From the NCBI RefSeq assembly GCF_026626335.1, contig NZ_JAPNTZ010000013.1:124001-188000 (forward strand): a DNA stretch of 64,000 nucleotides. Direction: 5' to 3'. How positions within the stretch are numbered: the stretch's first letter is position 1; each line of letters starts with the position of its first letter. Position numbers and translations under genes: made by a program. The DNA comes from Paractinoplanes pyxinae. Lineage in GTDB: Bacteria; Actinomycetota; Actinomycetes; Mycobacteriales; Micromonosporaceae. The notes under the pieces were generated by a model that was given only the letters and a program-made list of their open reading frames with translations, did not search any database and was not told the origin of the DNA. Below, piece by piece: positions 45,419-52,897 of the stretch.

Positions 45419-46108
45419 CTATCCGGTGCCTGCCTTGTAGCCGACCCCCCGGACGGTCAGGATGATCTCGGGCCGTTCCGGATCGGGCTCGATCTTGGCG
45501 CGCAGCCGCTGCACGTGGACGTTGACCAGCCGGGTGTCGGCCGCGTGGCGGTAGCCCCAGACCTGTTCGAGCAGCACCTCGCGGGTGAAGACCTGGCGCG
45601 GCTTGCGGGCCAGGGCCACCAGCAGGTCGAACTCGAGCGGGGTGAGCTTGACCTCTTCGCCGTCGCGGGAGACGGTGTGGGCCGGCACGTCGATGGTGAT
45701 CTGGTTGCCGGGCGGGCCGATGGTCAGCATCTCGGGTGCGGCGTCCTCGCCCCGGCGCAGGCGAGCCCGCATGCGGGCCACCAGCTCCTTCGGCTTGAAC
45801 GGCTTGACCACGTAGTCGTCGGCGCCGGACTCGAGGCCGAGCACCACGTCGACCGTGTCGCTCTTGGCCGTCAGCATGACGATCGGGATGCCGGACTCGG
45901 CGCGGATCGCCCGGGCCACGTCGATCCCGCTCATGCCGGGCAGCATCAGGTCGAGCAGGACGATGTCGGGCCGATTCTCCCGGAAGGCGGCCAGAGCGCG
46001 TTCCCCGTCGGCCACGAAGGAAGGCAGGAATCCTTCGCTCCGCAGGACGATGCCGAGCATCTCGGCCAGCGCTGGATCGTCATCGACGACGAGTACCCGG
46101 GCTCTCAT
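45419..46108 (-). CDS. mtrA: Response regulator MtrA
   Basis: This is an essential-type OmpR/PhoB-family regulator controlling cell division and envelope genes in actinobacteria. The 229-residue protein has a REC domain with DDD near residue 10, phosphoacceptor in IVLLDLMLPG (about 53), TAKSD, and KPFKPKEL. The wHTH ends NVHVQRLRAKIEPDPERP, then ILTVRGVGYK. CAATAT ends 8 bases before ATG 46108, suggesting a leaderless mRNA. It begins the mtrA-mtrB-lpqB-comF run. Confidence 0.96.
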   Translation of the reverse strand: MRARVLVVDDDPALAEMLGIVLRSEGFLPSFVADGERALAAFRENRPDIVLLDLMLPGMSGIDVARAIRAESGIPIVMLTAKSDTVDVVLGLESGADDYVVKPFKPKELVARMRARLRRGEDAAPEMLTIGPPGNQITIDVPAHTVSRDGEEVKLTPLEFDLLVALARKPRQVFTREVLLEQVWGYRHAADTRLVNVHVQRLRAKIEPDPERPEIILTVRGVGYKAGTG

Positions 46109-46219
46109 GCGGTCCAATATTGCACTGTCCCGAACAACCCCACGCACCCCGGGGCCGATCTTGCGTCAAACAAGGGACGAAAAGGGCGGCCCCCCGGAGG
46201 CAGGACCGCCCTTCGCGGG

Positions 46220-46423
46220 TCAGGCGCGCGGGCGGTCGAATTCCCCGTCCCGTACGCCGGCGATGAACCGGGCCCAGCCGGCGTCACCGAACGCGAGCAC
46301 CGGACCGGCGACGTCCTTCGAGTCGCGCATCAGCACGGCCGACGGAACCGCCGCGACTTCGACGCAGTGGCCCGCGGCTCCGCTTCGAGTGCTCTTACGC
46401 CAGGTGAGAGTGGCGTCCTGCAT
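46220..46423 (-). CDS. DUF397 protein (Scr2-like)
   Basis: The 67-residue DUF397 protein has TWRKSTRSGAAGHCVEVA near the N terminus and VLAFGDAGWARFIAGVRDGEFD at the end (quoted in part). GGAAGGGG lies seven bases before ATG 46423. DUF397 proteins pair with XRE/DUF5753 regulators and a Streptomyces pair (Scr1/Scr2) was described as a toxin-antitoxin system. The adjacent upstream gene is that partner, 42 bp away. Toxicity here is not evident from sequence. Confidence 0.9.
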   Translation of the reverse strand: MQDATLTWRKSTRSGAAGHCVEVAAVPSAVLMRDSKDVAGPVLAFGDAGWARFIAGVRDGEFDRPRA

Positions 46424-46465
46424 CGTGGATCCCCTTCCAGGAGGTGCATGCGCCTCCATTTCAGC

Positions 46466-47326
46466 TCACGATGCGGTCAGAACGCGGAGCGCTTCCTCCC
46501 TTTCAGCGATAGCCGTTCGGCTCATCTCGGCCGACATCGAGCGTTCCCGCAGGTCGGAGAGGGCGTCGCGATAGACGTCGACGTCGGTCGGCTTCACCCG
46601 GAAGAGACCGCCGGTGAGGCCCTCGCTGTGCACGACCGGGGCCCGGGTGCCCGGTTCGAACTCGAGAACCATGAACGGCTCGGTCATGCCCGCGTGCGCG
46701 CCGGCGCTGAACGGAAGCACCAGCAGCTCGACGCCGGGGCGCTCGCTCGCCTCGACCAGCCGCGCCAGCTGACGGCGCAGCACCTCGGGCCCGCCGACCT
46801 CGCGGTGCAGCACCGCCTCGTCGAGCACGATGCGCAGCACGGGCGTCGGGTCGCGGGTCAGCACGGCCTGGCGGGCCATCCGCAGGGCGAGGCGGCGCTG
46901 GATCGTCTCGACGGCGCCGACGTCGGCCCCGACCTCGATCACGGCCCGCGCGTACTCGTCGGTCTGCAGCAGACCGGGGACGACCTGGGGTTCCCACTCG
47001 CTGATGAGGATCGCCTCGGCCTCGAGAGCGACATATTCGTCGTACGGGTCGGGGACCGACGATCGGTAGGGCGTCCACCAGGCCCGGGCCCGGCCACGGC
47101 GGGCCAGCTCACGCAGACGGTCGCGGTCCTCCACGCGTACGCCGTAGAGGGTCAGCAGACGGTCGAGGTCGGGCTCGGTGATGCCGGTGTGCGCCGTCTC
47201 GATGCGGCTCAGTTTGGACTCGGACCAGCCGAGGGCGGTGGCCACATCGGCCGCCCGGCGCTCGGCGCGCAGACGCCGCAACTCGTTGCCGAGCTCGTCC
47301 CGTGCCGTCGATGTCGCCCTAGCCAC
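46466..47326 (-). CDS. XRE-family regulator with DUF5753 (Scr1-like)
   Basis: This 286-residue protein has an N-terminal XRE HTH (residues 8-62; RRLRAERRAADVATALGWSE and SKLSRIETAHTGIT). The C-terminal DUF5753 domain has ILISEWEPQVVPGLLQTDEY and FMVLEFEPG. It is the putative antitoxin/activator partner of the adjacent DUF397 gene. The GTG at 47326 has TATGGT six bases upstream and no Shine-Dalgarno sequence, so leaderless expression is likely. Palindromes at 47356-47390 overlap its promoter and suggest autoregulation. Confidence 0.92.
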   Translation of the reverse strand: MARATSTARDELGNELRRLRAERRAADVATALGWSESKLSRIETAHTGITEPDLDRLLTLYGVRVEDRDRLRELARRGRARAWWTPYRSSVPDPYDEYVALEAEAILISEWEPQVVPGLLQTDEYARAVIEVGADVGAVETIQRRLALRMARQAVLTRDPTPVLRIVLDEAVLHREVGGPEVLRRQLARLVEASERPGVELLVLPFSAGAHAGMTEPFMVLEFEPGTRAPVVHSEGLTGGLFRVKPTDVDVYRDALSDLRERSMSAEMSRTAIAEREEALRVLTAS

Positions 47327-47355
47327 GGGAACACCATAACGGTGCAGCCGTCGCT

Positions 47356-47390
47356 GTCTGCAACTTGCACCCCACCGTCTGCACTTGCAC
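47356..47390 (-). promoter_or_regulatory. Paired operator over the XRE gene promoter
   Basis: On the minus strand GTGCAAGTGCAGAC (47377-47390) and GTGCAAGTTGCAGAC (47356-47370) repeat directly. Each has an internal palindrome, TGCA-AG-TGCA and TGCAA-G-TTGCA. TTGCAG of the proximal site fits a -35 element 19 bases from TATGGT. Confidence 0.55.
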
Positions 47391-47461
47391 GCAGGTCAGG
47401 GGTCGTGCCGTAATGGAAGTGGACCACGGGTCGGGGTGGCGGCAAACATCCCGTACCCGGA

Positions 47462-47640
47462 AAACGGGGCCCGTCCGCACCTCAGCGGACGGGCCCCGGC
47501 CGTTTCCCCGACCAAACCGTTCAGGCGGCTCACTGGACATAGCGAACGGGACGGCAGGCCTGGACCCGCCGCCCCGTTCATCCCCCCGGTTTGGTACCGC
47601 GCGCGTCCGTGGGACCCCCCGATCACCAATGACGCTGCGT
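47462..47640 (-). ncRNA. Candidate structured small RNA
   Basis: This is a non-coding stretch on the minus strand of about 180 nt with its own promoter and terminator. From 5' to 3' it contains an outer helix ACCAAACCG/CGGTTTGGT (47587-47595 with 47511-47519). The helix encloses an inner hairpin with GAACGGG/CCCGTTC plus further pairs (47544-47579) and a 24-base unpaired 3' side. A perfect 13-bp terminator stem (47466-47497) followed by GTTTTCC comes next. No good reading frame crosses it. I match it to no RNA family; a 6S-like or regulatory RNA is possible. Confidence 0.5.
47466..47497 (-). terminator. Terminator of the candidate small RNA
   Basis: A perfect 13-bp stem, GGGGCCCGTCCGC and its complement, has a six-base loop and is followed on the minus strand by GTTTTCC. 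It separates the candidate RNA from the XRE gene promoter. Confidence 0.75.
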
Positions 47641-47646
47641 GTTTAT

Positions 47647-47676
47647 AGATTCACACTCCGCACACACCACTGTCAA
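47647..47676 (-). promoter_or_regulatory. Strong-type promoter for the candidate small RNA
   Basis: A consensus TTGACA (47671-47676), 18-base spacer and GAATCT (47647-47652) lie on the minus strand, 77 bp beyond the manA stop. Start of transcription would be near 47640. No open reading frame follows it. Confidence 0.6.
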
Positions 47677-47752
47677 GCAAATCCGGAAATTTCCTATTTT
47701 GATGGCCGGATGAGGCAACAGCGGTTGCCCGCCGGAAGCGAACCGGTTGCGA

Positions 47753-48910
47753 TCAGGCGGGAACGGCGGCCACGAAGACCTGCCCGGTGCCGGCGACCTT
47801 GATCGACCCCGCGTCGGCCGAGGCGTAGGCGGCCGAGCCGGGCGTCAGCTCGACCGGCGTGCCGTCGATGCTCTCGCCCACGAAGATGTCGCCCGCCGTG
47901 GCCAGGATGATGCGCGGGCCCGCGGCCGGCACCTCGATCGGCGCGCCGGTGCCGTCCAGCTCGACCCGCAGCAGCCGGAAATCGGGGATCGGCACCGTCC
48001 ATGTGCTGACGCCGGGGGCCACCTCCGTACTGGGCAGGATCGGGTCGTCCAGCACCTCGAAGCGCAGCACCTTCAGCAGCTCGTCCACGTCCACCCGCTT
48101 GGGTGTCAGGCCGCCCCGCAGCACGTTGTCGCTGGCCGCCATCAATTCGACGCCGGCCCCCTTCAGGTACGCGTGCAGATTGCCCGCGGGCATCCAGATG
48201 GCCTCGCCGGGCACCAGGCGCACGTGGTTGAGCAGCAGCGCCACCAGCACCCCGGGGTCGCCCGGGTAGTGGGCGGCCAGCTCGGCCACCAGACCGTCGT
48301 CCGGGGCGGCCGCGACCACCGCCGCGATGAGGGCGTCGCGGTCGTCGGCGGGCCAGGTGAGCAGGGTCTGCACGGCGGCCCGCAGGTCTCCCCCGCGCAG
48401 CGCCTCGACCACCGGCGCCAGCGACTCGACGCCGAATGCCTCGATCTCGCCGGCCGCCGCGGCGGGCGACCGGAAGCCGCACAGCGCCTCGAACGGCGTG
48501 ACGGCCACCAGCATCTCGGGCTTGTGGTTGGCGTCGGTGTAGTTCCTGGGCAGGCTCGGGTCCGCCTCTTGCCGGGCGAAGGCCTGCTTCGCGTACTCGA
48601 GATCGGGGTGTGCCTGCAGCGAGAGCGGCGCCTCGGCCGCCAGCACCTTGAGCAGGAACGGCAGGCGCGGGCCGAACGCCTCGAGCACCGGCTCGCCGAG
48701 CTGGCCCTTGGGGTCGTTGGCGATCAGTGTCTCGAGGCTGACCGGGCCGTCCTTGGCCGCCACGGTGGCCGGGTCGCCCGGGTGGGCGCCCAGCCACAGC
48801 TCGGCCTCCGGCTGGTCGGTGGGGGCCGGCCGGCTCTGCAGCTCGGCGATGAGGGTGCGGGAACCCCAGGCGTACGGCCGGACGACACCGGTCAGCGAGT
48901 AGACACTCAT
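47753..48910 (-). CDS. manA: Mannose-6-phosphate isomerase, class I
   Basis: The 385-residue zinc enzyme interconverts fructose 6-phosphate and mannose 6-phosphate. The zinc ligands are visible in SLQAHPD (Gln, His), NHKPEM (Glu) and GNLHAYLKG (His). The N terminus GVVRPYAWGSRTLIAELQ is the usual family start. It feeds the GDP-mannose route together with manB downstream in this window. It starts at ATG 48910. Confidence 0.95.
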   Translation of the reverse strand: MSVYSLTGVVRPYAWGSRTLIAELQSRPAPTDQPEAELWLGAHPGDPATVAAKDGPVSLETLIANDPKGQLGEPVLEAFGPRLPFLLKVLAAEAPLSLQAHPDLEYAKQAFARQEADPSLPRNYTDANHKPEMLVAVTPFEALCGFRSPAAAAGEIEAFGVESLAPVVEALRGGDLRAAVQTLLTWPADDRDALIAAVVAAAPDDGLVAELAAHYPGDPGVLVALLLNHVRLVPGEAIWMPAGNLHAYLKGAGVELMAASDNVLRGGLTPKRVDVDELLKVLRFEVLDDPILPSTEVAPGVSTWTVPIPDFRLLRVELDGTGAPIEVPAAGPRIILATAGDIFVGESIDGTPVELTPGSAAYASADAGSIKVAGTGQVFVAAVPA

Positions 48911-48920
48911 GATCGAGAAC

Positions 48921-49886
48921 TTACCCGGGTTCGACCGCCGAGGACGGCGTAGCCGCCACCGCGTCGGACTGTGCCGGGCGGTAGATGTCGGGCTCGATGT
49001 AGATCACCCGGGCGATCGGAACCGCCTCGCGAATGCGCTGCTCGGTCTCGTCGATGTGGCGGGCCAGCTCGTCCGCCCGCTCCGTCCGCGGCACCGCGAT
49101 CTTGACCGCCACCAGCAGCTCTTCCGGGCCGAGGTGCAGCGTCTTCATGTGGATGATGCGCTCGATGCCCGCGCCGGCCAGCACCGCCTGCTCGATCTTG
49201 CGGGTGGCTTCCGGATTGGCGCCCTCGCCGATCAGCAGGCTCTTGGTCTCGATGGCCAGGATGGCGGCGATGGCGACCAGCAGCAGACCGATCATCGCGG
49301 TGCCGATGCCGTCCCACACGCCGTTGCCGGTGACCAGCGTCATCACCACGCCGAAGAGGGCGAAGACGAGGCCGAGGAGCGCTCCCGAGTCCTCCAGCAG
49401 CACGACGGGCAGCTCCGGCGCCTTGGCCCGGCGCACGTAGTCGACCCACGAGGTGTTGCCCCGGGTGCGGTTCGACTCCTTGATCGCGGTCATGAACGAG
49501 TACGACTCGAGACCGATCGCCACGATCAGCACGACGACCGGCACCCACTGCCAGCTCTCGATCGGGTGCGGCTCGCTGATCTTGTGCCAGGCCTCGTACA
49601 GCGCGAACAGGCCACCGAGGCTGAACAGCACGATGGACACGATGAACGCGTAGATGTAGCGCTCCCGGCCGAAGCCGAACGGATGCTCGGGCGTGGCCTG
49701 CCGCCGCGACCGCTTGCCACCGACCAGCAGCAACAGCTGGTTGCCGGAGTCGGCGACGGAGTGGATCGACTCCGCCAGCATCGACGAGGAGCTGGTCAGC
49801 AACCACGCGACGAACTTGGTGACCGCGATACCGAGGTTCGCGGCCAGCGCCGCGATGATTGCCTTGGTGCCACCTTCTGCGCTCAT
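48921..49886 (-). CDS. Cation diffusion facilitator (CDF) family transporter
   Basis: The 321-residue divalent-metal/proton antiporter has about six membrane helices. MLAESIHSVADSGNQ in helix 2 holds the metal-site residues and LLEDSGALLGL in helix 5 the second pair. The C-terminal cytoplasmic domain (about 210-300) has the ferredoxin-like fold. Zn, Mn or Co are possible. It starts 34 bp after the SIS isomerase gene and ends 10 bp before manA, so it is inserted in the mannose operon. Confidence 0.9.
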   Translation of the reverse strand: MSAEGGTKAIIAALAANLGIAVTKFVAWLLTSSSSMLAESIHSVADSGNQLLLLVGGKRSRRQATPEHPFGFGRERYIYAFIVSIVLFSLGGLFALYEAWHKISEPHPIESWQWVPVVVLIVAIGLESYSFMTAIKESNRTRGNTSWVDYVRRAKAPELPVVLLEDSGALLGLVFALFGVVMTLVTGNGVWDGIGTAMIGLLLVAIAAILAIETKSLLIGEGANPEATRKIEQAVLAGAGIERIIHMKTLHLGPEELLVAVKIAVPRTERADELARHIDETEQRIREAVPIARVIYIEPDIYRPAQSDAVAATPSSAVEPG

Positions 49887-49920
49887 GCCATTGCTCCGCT
49901 GTGCTCGAGTTGACGTCGAG

Positions 49921-51147
49921 TCACTGCATTCCCTCGGGAAGCGGGTTCGAAAGCTCCTTCATCTCGCTGATCGCGGGGACGGCCATCGGGTCGAGGCCGT
50001 GCGCGAGGGCGAGGTAGAGCGAGGCGAAATCGGGCACCGCGGTGAGCGAGGCGAGCCGCTCGAGCGCGGAGCCGCCCTCGGCCGTGAGCACGTCGCAGCG
50101 CACGCCCCGGCGCTCGGCCAGGGTCTGCACGGCGTCGGCCCGGCGCTCCTCGACGGCGACCGGCTCGTCCGCGTCGTCCTCGGGGTTGAGCCCGCCGTCG
50201 CGGAACAGCACGAGCCGCAGGCGGGTCGCCCCGGTCTCGTCCGCGTCGGGGTCGGCGAAGATGTCGCGCGACGACTCGGCCAGCCCGCCGAAGACGCCGT
50301 CGAGCAGGCCCACCCGGCCCCGGCCGGCCTCGCCCAGGGCACCCGCCATCACCGGGTAGCGCGCGTTGGCGGCCAGCGTGTCGGCGAAGCGGCGGGCGGC
50401 CACCGTGGCCAGCGGGGACGAGCCCCAGACGATCGGGATCGAGCCGGCCAGGCCGAGCGCGAGCGCCTTGGCCGGGTTGACGAACGAGTCGGCCCCGGGC
50501 CGGCAGCGCTCGGCGTCGGCGTCGAGCCGGGTCGCCGTCTCGGCCAGGTCGGCCTCGTTGACCTTGACCAGGCCGATCGCGCGGGCCGCGAGCAGCACGG
50601 GCACGGCCAGCCCCCACAGGCTGGCGCGGGCGGGCGCGCGGCGGGGCACGGCGAAGAACGGCGCGCGGGCCCGGGCCGCCATGGCCTCGAGCTCGGAGTC
50701 GGGGTTGCCCACGGCGACCAGCCGGGCGCCGCGGCGGGCGGCCGCCTCGGCCGCGGCCAGCGCCTCGGGGCTGCGGCCGGAGGCCGAGACGGCGATGACC
50801 ACGTCGGCCGCGCCGACCCAGCCGGGCAGGCCGGGGCTGCGGTGCCCGATGATCGGCACCGGGCAGCGCGGGCCGGCCACGGTCGACAGGATGCTGCCGG
50901 TCAGACCGGCCGTGCCGATGCCGGCCACGACGACCGCGCGGGGGCGGCCCTCGTCGGCCAGCATGCTGAGGTCGGTCTCGGCGGCCAGCGCGGCCGCCTC
51001 ACGCACCTGGGCCCCGGCCGAGGCCGTGGCCCGCAGCATGCCGCCCGGGTCGTTGGCGAGCATCGACTTCTCGTCGTCGAGCAGGGACTCGTCGGCGTGC
51101 CGGTGCCCGTGGACCCCGGCCGCGCCACCCTCCAGGGGCCCCGCCAT
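49921..51147 (-). CDS. SIS-domain phosphosugar isomerase (bifunctional PGI/PMI-like)
   Basis: The 408-residue protein has two SIS halves with VVVAGIGTAGLTGSIL near residue 72 and VIAVSASGRSPEALAAAE near 115 for sugar-phosphate binding. It ends with the PGI/PMI C-terminal domain. This matches the actinobacterial homologues next to manB (Rv3256c type). Phosphoglucose/phosphomannose isomerase activity is inferred. Several conserved residues are replaced relative to archaeal bifunctional enzymes, so activity is not assured. Its ATG overlaps the Trm112-like stop (ATGA). Confidence 0.85.
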   Translation of the reverse strand: MAGPLEGGAAGVHGHRHADESLLDDEKSMLANDPGGMLRATASAGAQVREAAALAAETDLSMLADEGRPRAVVVAGIGTAGLTGSILSTVAGPRCPVPIIGHRSPGLPGWVGAADVVIAVSASGRSPEALAAAEAAARRGARLVAVGNPDSELEAMAARARAPFFAVPRRAPARASLWGLAVPVLLAARAIGLVKVNEADLAETATRLDADAERCRPGADSFVNPAKALALGLAGSIPIVWGSSPLATVAARRFADTLAANARYPVMAGALGEAGRGRVGLLDGVFGGLAESSRDIFADPDADETGATRLRLVLFRDGGLNPEDDADEPVAVEERRADAVQTLAERRGVRCDVLTAEGGSALERLASLTAVPDFASLYLALAHGLDPMAVPAISEMKELSNPLPEGMQ

Positions 51148-51329
51148 CAGGCCGCGTCCTTCGGCGTACGCGCCTCGTCGAGCAGCAGCACCGGGATGTC
51201 GTCGCGGACCTCGAAGATGTGCCCGCACTCGGTGCAGGTGAGGGTCTGCGCGTCGGCGTCGTGGGTGAGCGGCGCGTGATGCGTGTCCGGACAGGCCAGA
51301 ATGTCCAACAGCTGCGGATCGAGGGCCAC
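51147..51329 (-). CDS. Trm112-family small zinc-ribbon-like protein
   Basis: The 60-residue protein starts LDPQLLDILACPDTHHAPLT and has LTCTECGHIFEVRDDIPVLL, the Trm112 family pattern. The first knuckle keeps one Cys followed by His-His instead of Cys-x2-Cys, as often in actinobacteria. In other organisms Trm112 activates methyltransferases; here it is coupled to an isomerase (1-base overlap) and lies 45 bp below manB, so its partner is unknown. Confidence 0.9.
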   Translation of the reverse strand: MALDPQLLDILACPDTHHAPLTHDADAQTLTCTECGHIFEVRDDIPVLLLDEARTPKDAA

Positions 51330-51374
51330 CGCGCGGCTCCTAGGTAGATATGCGGGCTGTTACAGGCCCTGATC

Positions 51375-52754
51375 CTAACTGCGGACGATGGCGAGCACTT
51401 CGTCGCGCAGGGACGCCATGCGGTCGGACTTGGGCGCCTCGACGTTGAGCCGCAGCAACGGCTCGGTGTTGGAGGCCCGCAGGTTGAACCAGGCGCCGTC
51501 GGGCAGCGACACGGTCAGGCCGTCCAGCTCGTCGAACGTGGCCCCGGCGAAGTGTGCCCGCACCTCGGCCGTCTTGGCCGCGGCGTCGGCCACCGTCGAG
51601 TTGATCTCACCCGAGGCGCTGTAGCGCTCGTACTCGGCGGCGAACTCGGACAGCGGCAGCGACTGGCCGCCGAGCGCGGCGAGCACGTGCATCGCGGCCA
51701 GCATGCCGGTGTCGGCGAACCAGAAGTCGCGGAAGTAGTAGTGCGCCGAGTGCTCGCCGCCGAAGACCGCGTTCGTACGGGCCATCTCGGCCTTGATGAA
51801 GGAGTGGCCGACCCGGCTGCGCACCGGCGTGCCGCCCGCCTCGGTGATGATCTCGGGCACCGCGTGCGAGGTGATCAGGTTGTGGATGACCGTGCTGCCG
51901 GGGAACTTGGCCAGCTCGCGCCGGGCCACCAGCCCGGTGATGGCCGAGGGCGAGACCGGGTCGCCCTTCTCGTCGATGATGAAGCAGCGGTCGGCGTCGC
52001 CGTCGAACGCGACGCCGATGTCGGCGCCCTGCTCGCGGATGGCGTTCTGCAGGTCGACCACGTTCTTGGGGTCGAGCGGGTTGGCCTCGTGGTTGGGGAA
52101 CGAGCCGTCCAGCTCGAAGTACATCGGCACGATCTCGAGCGGCAGCGCGGGCAGCACCTGGTCGCCCAGCACGGCCGGGACGGTGTAGCCGCCCATGCCG
52201 TTGCCGGCGTCGACGATCACCTTGAGCGGCCGGATGCCGGACAGGTCGACCAGCGAGCGCAGGTGGGCCGCGTACGCCCCCAGCAGGTCGCGCGTCTCGA
52301 CCCGGGACGGGCCGTCGGCCTCGGCGTTCAGATCGGCCAGGAGGGCCTCGGCGCGCTGCCGGACGACGGCCAGGCCGCTGTCCTGCCCGACCGGCTTGGC
52401 GCCGGCGCGGCACATCTTGATGCCGTTGTACTGCGCCGGGTTGTGGCTGGCGGTGAACATGGCGCCGGGCAGGCCGAGCGAGCCGGAGGCGTAGTAGAGC
52501 TCGTCGGTCGAGGCCAGGCCGATGGAGACCACCGCGGCGCCGGCGGCGTTGGCGCCCCGGGCGAAGGCGGCGGAGAGGCCGGGGCCGGACTCGCGCATGT
52601 CGTGCGCGATCACGATCTGGTCGGCGTTGTCGCCCGACTCGCGCAACATCTCGACGAATGCGGTGCCTAGAGCCCGGGCGACCGCCTCGTCGAACTGGTC
52701 CGGAACGACTCCCCGGACGTCGTACGCCTTGACGATCTTGGACAGATCAGACAC
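51375..52754 (-). CDS. manB: Phosphomannomutase/phosphoglucomutase
   Basis: The 459-residue alpha-D-phosphohexomutase has the catalytic phosphoserine loop MFTASHNPAQYNGIKM and metal loop GVAFDGDADRCFI. The sugar-binding GGEHSAHYYF and phosphate-binding RASNTEPLLRLNVEA also match. It converts mannose 6-phosphate to mannose 1-phosphate for GDP-mannose, hence lipoglycans and glycoproteins. It starts at ATG 52754 and heads the operon manB, Trm112-like, SIS isomerase, CDF, manA. Confidence 0.95.
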   Translation of the reverse strand: MSDLSKIVKAYDVRGVVPDQFDEAVARALGTAFVEMLRESGDNADQIVIAHDMRESGPGLSAAFARGANAAGAAVVSIGLASTDELYYASGSLGLPGAMFTASHNPAQYNGIKMCRAGAKPVGQDSGLAVVRQRAEALLADLNAEADGPSRVETRDLLGAYAAHLRSLVDLSGIRPLKVIVDAGNGMGGYTVPAVLGDQVLPALPLEIVPMYFELDGSFPNHEANPLDPKNVVDLQNAIREQGADIGVAFDGDADRCFIIDEKGDPVSPSAITGLVARRELAKFPGSTVIHNLITSHAVPEIITEAGGTPVRSRVGHSFIKAEMARTNAVFGGEHSAHYYFRDFWFADTGMLAAMHVLAALGGQSLPLSEFAAEYERYSASGEINSTVADAAAKTAEVRAHFAGATFDELDGLTVSLPDGAWFNLRASNTEPLLRLNVEAPKSDRMASLRDEVLAIVRS

Positions 52755-52897
52755 TGCTCCCCCTTGCCTCCACGCTGATGACCCGCCGAGAGTAGCGGAG
52801 CCGCATGACAGGCATTACGTCATTGATCGAGCGTCAACCGAACAGAGCTTGTCGCCGGTCGTGATGCGGGTCACGATGGGGGTCTGGAGGTGCCCCC

